From the NCBI GenBank assembly GCA_965178125.1, contig OZ237736.1:186001-250000 (forward strand): a stretch of DNA of 64,000 nt, read 5' to 3'. The notes below the pieces were generated by a model. It saw only the letters and a program-made list of their open reading frames with translations. It ran no database searches and had not been told where the DNA came from. Made by a program: the position numbers and the translations under genes. Origin of the DNA: Bilabrum cf. latius (taxonomy: Eukaryota; Bigyra: Bicosoecida; Bigyra; Bicosoecida). Below are positions 56,297-64,000 of the stretch, one piece after another (the stretch's first letter is position 1; every line of letters begins with the position of its first letter).

Positions 56297-59200
56297 TCAA
56301 GCGTCTGCCTGCTCGCGAGATTTATCCGGAGATGCCTCGCTCCCTGGGACCTGGCTTTTGGCCGGTTCGTCCTCGTGGGCAGCTCGAGCAAAGCCAGGAG
56401 CTGTGCCTGGCTTGCTCGAGCCACGCACCGGCTTGCCATGAGGCCACATGGGAGATTGTCCCTACAGATCTCCCCTGCCGATGAACCTGTTACCCTCGAT
56501 AGTAGAACGATCTCCCGACTCGGTGCTGCACTTGCCTTTGCTGGCAGTCTCGGGTCTTGATGACGGGCCAGCAGCTTCTCGGCGATGCTCCGCAGCCTCC
56601 TCCTCAGTGTCCACCAGTCCGGTTCGTCCACAAAGCCACTCCATCTTCGGACCAAAGACTCTTTCAAACACAGCGAATGCAGCTTTGAACCCGCCAAGGA
56701 TACCCACTGTGAGACCCAAGATGGACGAGGCCACTTGAGCCAAGGTGTAGGCTGGCGTGATGCTGGTCGTAGCAAACACTCCCGCTCGCGACACCCGGAT
56801 GCTGAGCCTCGTCACCGTGCTGGCAGGATCGATGGCATCGACAGATCGAGTCGACGTCGCCCCGCTGCGCAGGTCTTGTACTCGGAAGCCCTCCACGCTC
56901 CTGGAGCTTCCAGTCCTCGTGTCGTCCAGCACATGACCGACCAACGCCATCTGCTCGGATCTAGCATCCAGCATCTCTTGCAGGTGCATGGTGGCGTTCG
57001 AGGTGAGTGGATCAGCTGATGGAGACACTGCAGTGCCGCTCACACTGGACCAGCGGCCTCCCGCGTCTTGCGTTGCCAGGCGCCAGCTGATCGCCTGCAC
57101 GGCCCAGTGAGTGTCGAGGTCAAGCGAGGTGACTGCACTTAGGCCGCAGTCGTCACACGTGGCTCGAAGCCAGCACAGGGGTCGATCGAGCTGCTGGTTA
57201 CCAATGGACAGCTCCTGCACGGTGGCTGTAGCTGCCAGTTGCAGCATCGAATGCGCCGGTGCGTCTCCTGCCAGTGGTGCGGAAGACAACGATGCGCGAC
57301 CAGAGCTCACGGTAAGCAGGTACGACTCATTGCAGGCTGCCAGGGAGGTCGGAGACAGCACGGCATCCAGCGCCATGTTGCTCATTGCAGATGCGGCTCT
57401 GCCGGCACCGGAGGCCCCTGCCGTGGCCACCTGCAGCCCATCCGTGGTGATGGAGTTGCGATAGGCGAAATCGAGCACTAGGGTAGTGGACGATGTCAGT
57501 GCCACCAGCACGGCCATGACGGTGAACCACCCACCCATTGCCGTGGCGATCCTCCTGACAGCGGCATACTCGACGGGCTTGTGCTCCTGCGCCATGCTGT
57601 CGATCATTCGGAGTCCCGAGTGCATCGTTGGTCGTGCAGACGGCACCAGCAGCAGAAGCAGTAGCACGCAGAGCACGCATGTAGACATGATCCATGCGAT
57701 AATAACAATGCCAGATGCATCATCATTGCTGGTATCACCATCGCTTGCCCCATCTTCAGGCTCACCATTCGAGTCGCCTTGTCCTGGCTCTTGCAGACGC
57801 CGTGCAGCCACGCTATCCCCCCTCAGTCCTGCCATCACTTTGGGGTCAACCACCACCTCTGGATCCATCTGCAGCCGTCTACTGGACCCACTGGTGCTGT
57901 AGCTGCCAGTCGAAGCACTCGCGAAGGCACCCTTGGCAGCTCCAGGCAGGGGGATATCTGCCATGGATTCCTGGAGCACAGCCACAGCAGGCACAGGCTC
58001 GGGGACACCGGGCAGGCACATCGTGCCAGGCTCGCTGCATTCTGTCGGTAAATCAACGCACTCGTTGTTGCTTGAATCCAGAAGGCTACCCCCTGGGCAT
58101 CCAGAGCACGATGCCGAGCCACTATCGCTGCTCAGGCCTGCACCGCACTTGATGCAGCTGGACGTGAGGGCAGCACCAGCATATGGCATGTAGGTGGCTG
58201 GCGGACACTTCGAGCATGCAAATGATCCGTACATGGAGCTGGATACAGTGCCTGGCTCACAAGCCACACATGACTGTACGTTACCGCCGGGTGAAGATGT
58301 ACCTGGCAGGCATGGCTCGCAGGTCAAACCCGCCATCCCGACAGGGCACGACGTAACCACAGCAATGCAGTCGGAGGCGCTAGATGTGCCAGTCCCAACT
58401 GTTGTGGTCCCTTCAGGGCACTAGACGCAGTCTGACGAAGCAGTTGCCTGTCGTACCTCGCTGTAGGTGCCTTTGGGACACTCTTGGGCTCTCACACCAT
58501 CCTCGCAGTAGGCCCCTGCAGGGCACTCCACGCACAGAATCCTCGAAGCAAGTGAGTTTCCAAGCACGTCAACTTTGGATCGAAAGGTGCCAGCGTTGCA
58601 TGTGATCCCTACAGTATCAGACACATTCACGGATGAAAGCGCAAAGAGGTTGGCGAATGCCTCGGCGTGCGACGTACTGATTGGGTTGTTTCTGAAGTCT
58701 ATCGCCTCCATTGCATCATTCGCAGTGAAGGACAGCTGGGGCAGGTACTCGATCCCGTTGTCACTCAAATCTATCGTAATCGCGCTGATTAGGGGCGAGA
58801 GCGCGCCATTTAGTAGAGTAAATGACCGGTCGCCAGAGGACCCCTCGACCCTCAGATTGGTCAGTCCAGTTAGGCCAGCAAATGTTGTCTCTGTCCATAC
58901 AGACCGGCGCAGATCCAGACCTTGCAGATCCAGAGTACGAAGACTGCCTGCAAATGCGCAGTCTCGAAATCCATTCATGGCCAGGTCCTGGGTTTTGCCA
59001 AATACACGCTGTGCGCCAGGCGCCTGGATGGACAGGGAAGCGAGGGAATCGAGACCGTCGAAGAATCCACACGTGCCGTTCTCAACAGTAAAATCAGCTC
59101 CAAGAGTCAGAGCTATATCAGTCAGATCTTCAAGGTGTACTAGTAGCCCAGTTGGCCCGGCTTCCAGCATTGGGGTGTCAAGTTCAAGACGGCGAGGACT

Positions 59201-61546
59201 GCCGTGAGCGCCCGAAAAGGCGTCCGTATGCAAATGCCGCAGTCCAGGTGCCTCGATGCTCAGTTGCAAGGATGACACTGAGCCTTCGAAAAGCCTCTCT
59301 ACTGCTTCCTGCATGCTCGATGGCAGCGAGATGGACGTCAGGCCCGTCAGCCCTCGCAGCGCGCCTGCATCCAGACTCGACACCTGCGTCATGGACAGGT
59401 CCAGCGACTACAGGCCGGATGGGCCCGATCCATCCTCGGCCGATGTGAACGCGTCTGGCTCGATGGTGCTGATGGTCGACGGCAGCGAGATGGACATCAG
59501 GCCCGTCAGCCCTCGCAGCGCGCCTGCATCCAGACTCGACACCTGCGTCATGGACAGGTCCAGCGACTACAGGCCGGATGGGCCCGATCCATCCTCGGCC
59601 GATGTGAACGCGTCTGGCTCGATGGTGCTGATGGTCGACGGCAGCGAGATGGACGTCAGGCCCGTCAGCCCTCGCAGCACGCCTGCATCCAGACTCGACA
59701 CCTGCGTCATGGACAGGTCCAGCGACTGCAGGCCGGATGGGCCCGATCCATCCTCGGCCGATGTGAACGCGTCTGGCTCGATGGTGCTGATGGTCGACGG
59801 CAGCGAGATGGACGTCAGGCCCGTCAGCCCTCGCAGCACGCCTGCATCCAGACTCGACACCTGCGTCATGGACAGGTCCAGCGACTGCAGGCTGGATGGG
59901 CCCGATCCATCCTCGGCCGATGTGAACGCGTCTGGCTCGATGGTGCTGATGGTCGACGGCAGCGAGATGGACGTCAGGCCCGTCAGCCCTCGCAGCGCGC
60001 CTGCATCCAGACTCGACACCTGCGTCATGGACAGGTCCAGCGACTACAGGCCGGATGGGCCCGATCCATCCTCGGCCGATGTGAACGCGTCTGGCTCGAT
60101 GGTACTGAGACCCTACGGCAGCGTGATGGACGTCAGGCCCGTCAGCCCGCGCAGCACGCCTGCATCCAGACTCGACACCTGCGTCATGGACAGGTCCAGC
60201 GACTGCAGGCCGGATGGGCCCGATCCATCCTCGGCCGATGTGAACGCGTCTGGCTCGATGGCAGCAGTTTTATCGGGTAGTTGTACCTGTATCAGCGTTC
60301 CATTGTCAGTTCCCAAGCTGTGCCGTGGGATGACGGTCAGATTGGAACACCTTGACAGGTCTATCGCCAGCAGTCGTGGTGCTCCAAGAGCAAAGTTCTC
60401 TGGCAGCTCGTTGAGATCGGCTGGCAGCACAAGACTCTCCAATGACGTCCAACCAGCGAGAATTGGCTTAATCCGGCCTATTGGCCATTGGGATAGGATT
60501 GAGGTGGCAGATAGATCTAGCAGTGTTGCAGATCTGTCAGCAGATACGGCAGTGAAGTTCACGACCGGAGGAATGCATTCGATGGGTACTGACCATGCCT
60601 GCACGCTCGATGGCGGGCTGGACATAGAATCGGAGTCGGCCCCGAAGCAGTGCATCTAGTGTGTGCCTGCCTCGATCCCACACGTGTGGTACCCACCTGC
60701 AGACACGGCGGACCATGCCTTCACACTTGATGGCGGGGTGGTCCGGGAGTTCTAGTTGCTGGACCCGAAGCAGTGCATCTTGTCAGTACCTGCCTCGATC
60801 CCACACGTGTGATACTCCCCCGCAGAGACAGCAGACCATGCCTGCACACTCGTTGGTGGCGTGGCCCTGGAATCAGAGTTGGACCCGAAGCAGTGCATCT
60901 TGCCAGTGCCAGCCTCGATGCCACACGTGTGAGCTACACCAACAGCCACAGCGGACCATGCCTGTACACTCGATGGCGGGCTGGACATAGAATTCGAGTT
61001 GGACCCGAAGCAGTGCATCTTCCCAGTACCTGCCTCGATCCCGCACGTGTGTAACATACCAGCAGACACGGCGGACCATGCCTGCACGCTCGATGGCGGG
61101 GTGGCCCTGGAATCAGAGTTGGACCCGAAGCAGTGCATCTTGCCAGTACCAGCCTCGATGCCGCAGGCGTGACTCCAGCCCGCAGACACGGCTGACCATG
61201 CCTGCACGCTCGACGGTGCCTGTGGGGTGATCTGGGAATTCACCTCTAGCCCGAAGCAGTGCATCTAGCGAGTGCCTGCCTCAATCCCACACGTGTAGCC
61301 ATCCCCCACAGAGACAGCGGACCATGCCTGCACATTCGATGGTAAGTTAGACTGATACATTTTGTCAAAACAGTGCATTTTGCGAGTGCCTGCCTCAATT
61401 CCGCAGGTGTGGGAGATACCAGCCATTTCGAGCGACATGCGATTGCTGTACTCTAAGCACCAGTTTTCGCCCTTTGATCGCCCAAGCATCAAAATGGTCG
61501 CAACAACAATAAGTGATCTTATTAGTTTCGGCATTGCGACAGGCAT
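56297..61546 (-). CDS. Receptor-like protein: RCC1-like repeats, LRRs, Cys-rich region, 3 TM
   Basis: ATG 61546 (MPVAMPKLIRSLIVVATILML) gives a signal peptide. The single frame of 1749 residues runs through many TAGs to TGA 56297. Order of parts: seven RCC1-like repeats of about 40 residues (MHCFGSN, SSVQAWSAVSAG, HTCGIEAGT) to about residue 330; LRRs to about 970, including six near-identical 53-residue units; a Cys-rich ephrin-receptor-like (GCC2/GCC3) region at about 1000-1165 (CPAGAYCEDG, CPKGTYSE, CPGGSLLDSSNNEC); and membrane segments near 1280-1302, 1338-1362 and 1610-1640. The cytoplasmic tail is short and charged. It is likely a plasma-membrane adhesion or sensing protein with a large ectodomain; the ligand is unknown. 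No kinase domain is present. Confidence 0.75.
59290..60270 (-). repeat. Six 159-bp LRR units in receptor-like gene
   Basis: Each 53-residue unit carries two LRRs (GLQSLDLSMTQVSSLDAG, LRGLTGLTSISLP, STISTIEPDAF). At the Q of SGLQSLDLS, counted from the N-terminal side, codons are CAG, TAG, CAG, CAG, TAG, TAG. Confidence 0.92.
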
Positions 61547-61778
61547 CCGAAACTACCGATATGCCAAGAGTTTAGATGTAAATTCACATTTGGGTGCAAA
61601 AAAATCGGTACGGAACCGAACCTTCATTGACATTCCTTTCCACATCCAGCTTTGTTAGAAAATTAAATTAAAATTGTCTTCTTGTCCGCGTTTCTAGCGG
61701 TCCCTCTCCTTGTTGCCTGAAGGAGAATGACCGCCCGGTGACTGCCCGTAGATCTAATCCGAAACTCAATCGTTACAA
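61547..61778. promoter_or_regulatory. Region upstream of receptor-like gene
   Basis: This AT-richer gap separates the receptor start from a retroelement fragment on the other strand. It should contain the receptor promoter. No motif was recognised. Confidence 0.3.
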
Positions 61779-63989
61779 TTGCGATGCAATCGTCACACAT
61801 CATGGAAGCGATCGCCGATCATGAAGGCTCAGGGTTGGGGAGATCAGGCAACTGGTTTCCTTCTGTCACGACTGAAGGTCTCGGTCCGGATCAGGGACCC
61901 AGCTACTGGCAAGACATCCAGGCCAATCCAGAAGGAGGCTGGGACCCCGCAAGGAGAAGTACTCTCACCGGCGCTCTTCCTCGTCGTCATGGGGGTCCTC
62001 CTCGAGGCCATTGCGAGAGAGCGCTCAGATTTGGGACACTCTCATGTACTGCAACCGTCACCAGGATCTAGAGGTACTCCTTGGGGACAGTGTGGCTATG
62101 CAGATGACTATGTAGCGGCAGCAACGACATGGACGGAGGCCTGTCAGGTGGTCGCGGTCGTCACTGAGCTGTTCGAACTGGCCGGACTTGAGCTTGGGTT
62201 TCGACCAGTGAGTCAATCAGGGCTCGCGAAGAAGGCTGCCATGATGCCGTTTGGACTTGCAGCCGACTCCTTTCCCCGTGGGTGGGACGACGATATCGCG
62301 TGTACAGCCACGGAAGTGAACCCATCATGGGTAGAACAGACATGGACCGTTCCCCGCGCGAAGTCGTATGTGTATCTAGGGTTGCTGATATCGACGACTA
62401 GAATCCATGCCACAGCAGCAGAGCTTGGCCCCGGCTACGAAGAGAGGGACGTGATAGCCATTGACATGGTCCCCCACGTTCGGCGGAGGGTGGCAATGGT
62501 GATGCAACAAGCATCCATCATAACCCGCGCTGCAGTTGACTGTGATTGGTCGGTTAGTCTATACTCCCAGATTCTCTATTCTGGAGCGCTCACAAGCGCG
62601 CTCTAAGGCATTGGTGTTGCTGGATGCGCCACTGGCTGGGAACACTTCCGAGGTCTGGAACAGCGGATCTCTGTGAACTACGGCGTGATCATGAATGCAG
62701 CTGTGATGAGTGTAGTGGACCGTTTCCTGGCACGCATGAGGTGGATGCTGGCCACTGGAATGGCTGACCGTATGCCATTTGCCGTCGAAGGACGTCGCTT
62801 GCCGAAAGTGGCGTTGGATTCTGAGGTATGGCTTGCGAGTGCTGCTGAAAGGACCGCACGGGACCTCTTTGAGCTCATGCGAGCCCCAGATAGGAGGGGT
62901 CTACCAGTGGTATCTCACTACATCCGGACTGCATACATGTGCCAGTAGATGTCGCAGCAGGGACCTCTTAGTGCTGCGGCGTCTCTCAGGCTTCACCTTC
63001 ATGGCAATGGAGTATCTGTTGACAACGGAGTGACTTGGCTGGGGGAGAAGGAGCTGAATCGGGCGGTGCGCCGTTGGCACTCGTCGAAGTCTGCTTCTAG
63101 CATCAGGTCTTTCAGGAACTTGAGCCCTGGATGCCACTCCGGTTAAGTCCTGGCGAGCGCAATCAGGCAGCAGAATGCAGAACAGACAGTATCACTGGAC
63201 CAGTACCATGGTCAGGTTGACGGGGTGTTCGGCCCTGGTTCACTGCCTACCACTGCAGCACTGCAACCGCGTGGCTCCGACGGGTGATTGATCCTTCGTG
63301 TCCGTGCAGGTATTTACCCTCGTTCCTGTTCCCCTACTCCAGAACTGACTGACAAGGTGGCTGTGGAGATGACTCGCCGAGAGTCATCGCTGCAGTCACG
63401 TGGTCTTCAGGCAGAGTGGGTCTCCGGTGACTGGACCAGTCGAACTTCAGAGGAGAAGGGCAAGATAAGGAAGGCATGGGCGGACCATGGCCTACGTCTT
63501 GAACCTCACCCACAACCTCTGGAGCAGGACAGGCGTGGAGTCGCCGCTGCTGAGCGAACCATTCCCACGATGCGCCGAGCAATTGCCCGCTCTAGCGCCT
63601 CTGTTGGATCGGTACGGCTTGCGACACGGGTGGTTGATGAGCTGAGTGTAAAGATCAGAACGTTTCCGTCCTGGACTGCCTGCAGGTGGTGGACTGGGGC
63701 CTCGGTGCGAGGCTGGACTGCGAGCTCATCGGATGATCTGTATGCTGCAATGCGAGCTTAGGATCGAAGGGGACATCGGGTGGCTCGCCCTTGAGGGCTC
63801 ATGCACACTCTTGAGAGGATCTGGGCGCGTGAGATGGCGACTTCGCTTCGTTGTGTCTTGCGTGAAAGGGAGTACCTGCGTCGCACATGGACGTCCCGCT
63901 GGTGGCGGATGGCATGTGTTGACGGTCCGGCTGTCCTTACGAGGATGGCTCGGGCTCACTCTCCTTCCCTCTGGTCCTTTGGTGGATGA
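61779..63989 (+). mobile_element. Decayed retroelement with reverse transcriptase domain (5'-truncated)
   Basis: One frame keeps coding character for about 2.2 kb. It carries reverse transcriptase motifs GTPQGEVLSPALFLVV and CGYADDYVAAA, then an unassigned C-terminal region. The N-terminal RT blocks are missing. The frame is broken by TAA at 62604 and 63144 and by TGA at 63285 and further on, besides one TAG at 62946. This suggests a decaying non-LTR-type element; group II-like or other RT classes cannot be excluded by eye. It may run past the window end. Confidence 0.65.
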
Positions 63990-64000
63990 GTGGCTGAGTC

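Noticed and set aside
1-61546. The TAG interruptions as pseudogene mutations
   Set aside because: They occur in nearly all genes, including essential PHB1. Only TAG is involved, never TAA or TGA in intact genes, and frame and conservation continue unchanged afterwards.
1-61546. UAG read as Leu, Tyr or pyrrolysine instead of Gln
   Set aside because: TAG partners in recent copies are CAG, and the sulfatase site is a conserved Gln. Nothing in the window favours Leu or Tyr, and pyrrolysine would not be used at this density.
61779-63989. UAA also reassigned, as in ciliate-type codes
   Set aside because: In-frame TAA appears only in the decayed RT element, which also has TGA breaks. The ankyrin gene ends naturally at TAA. 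Genome-wide data would be needed to be certain.

Overview
The window looks like nuclear DNA of a flagellated unicellular eukaryote, either an alga or a heterotrophic protist. The DNA is GC-rich, has sparse short GT-AG introns, encodes secreted carbohydrate-active enzymes with signal peptides, and carries a prohibitin, a cyclin-Y-like protein and RIB43A (a ciliary doublet-microtubule protein). I cannot name the lineage from sequence alone.

The main result is that the genes make sense only if UAG is a sense codon. Nearly every recognisable gene has in-frame TAG codons inside conserved domains and runs on in the same frame to a TGA (15 of 16 intact genes) or, once, a TAA. Three internal comparisons point to glutamine. 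TAG sits at the conserved Gln next to the sulfatase formylglycine motif. TAG and CAG alternate at one column of near-identical LRR repeats. TAG in one tandem gene copy aligns with CAG in another at six or more sites. I therefore annotate with UAG=Gln, UGA=stop, and UAA probably stop.

Layout. Positions 1-12600 hold carbohydrate genes plus one regulator: a DUF6067-type glycoside hydrolase (5' cut by the window edge), a 13-finger C2H2 protein, a secreted sulfatase fused to a GH16 domain, a GH32-like protein, and a GT92-like protein with a 22-copy Gln/Glu-rich tail. A GH3 enzyme lies far downstream at 49.2-52.0 kb. Together the hydrolases and the sulfatase suggest degradation or remodelling of sulfated polysaccharides.

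Positions 13.4-18.5 kb hold a cyclin-Y-like gene and RIB43A. From 18.7 to 48.8 kb there is a tandem triplication of an ancestral PHB1 - TPR protein - WD40 locus with breakpoints inside PHB1 and WD40. The first unit keeps intact PHB1 and the last unit keeps intact WD40. The other PHB1 and WD40 copies are truncated, and the two extra WD40 copies are also frameshifted. The large TPR gene is intact in all three units. The second and third units are almost identical (period 9854 bp).

Positions 52.2-64.0 kb hold an ankyrin protein, a coiled-coil protein, a decayed receptor fragment, a 1749-residue receptor-like protein (RCC1-like repeats, LRRs, Cys-rich region, three membrane segments) and a decayed reverse transcriptase element.
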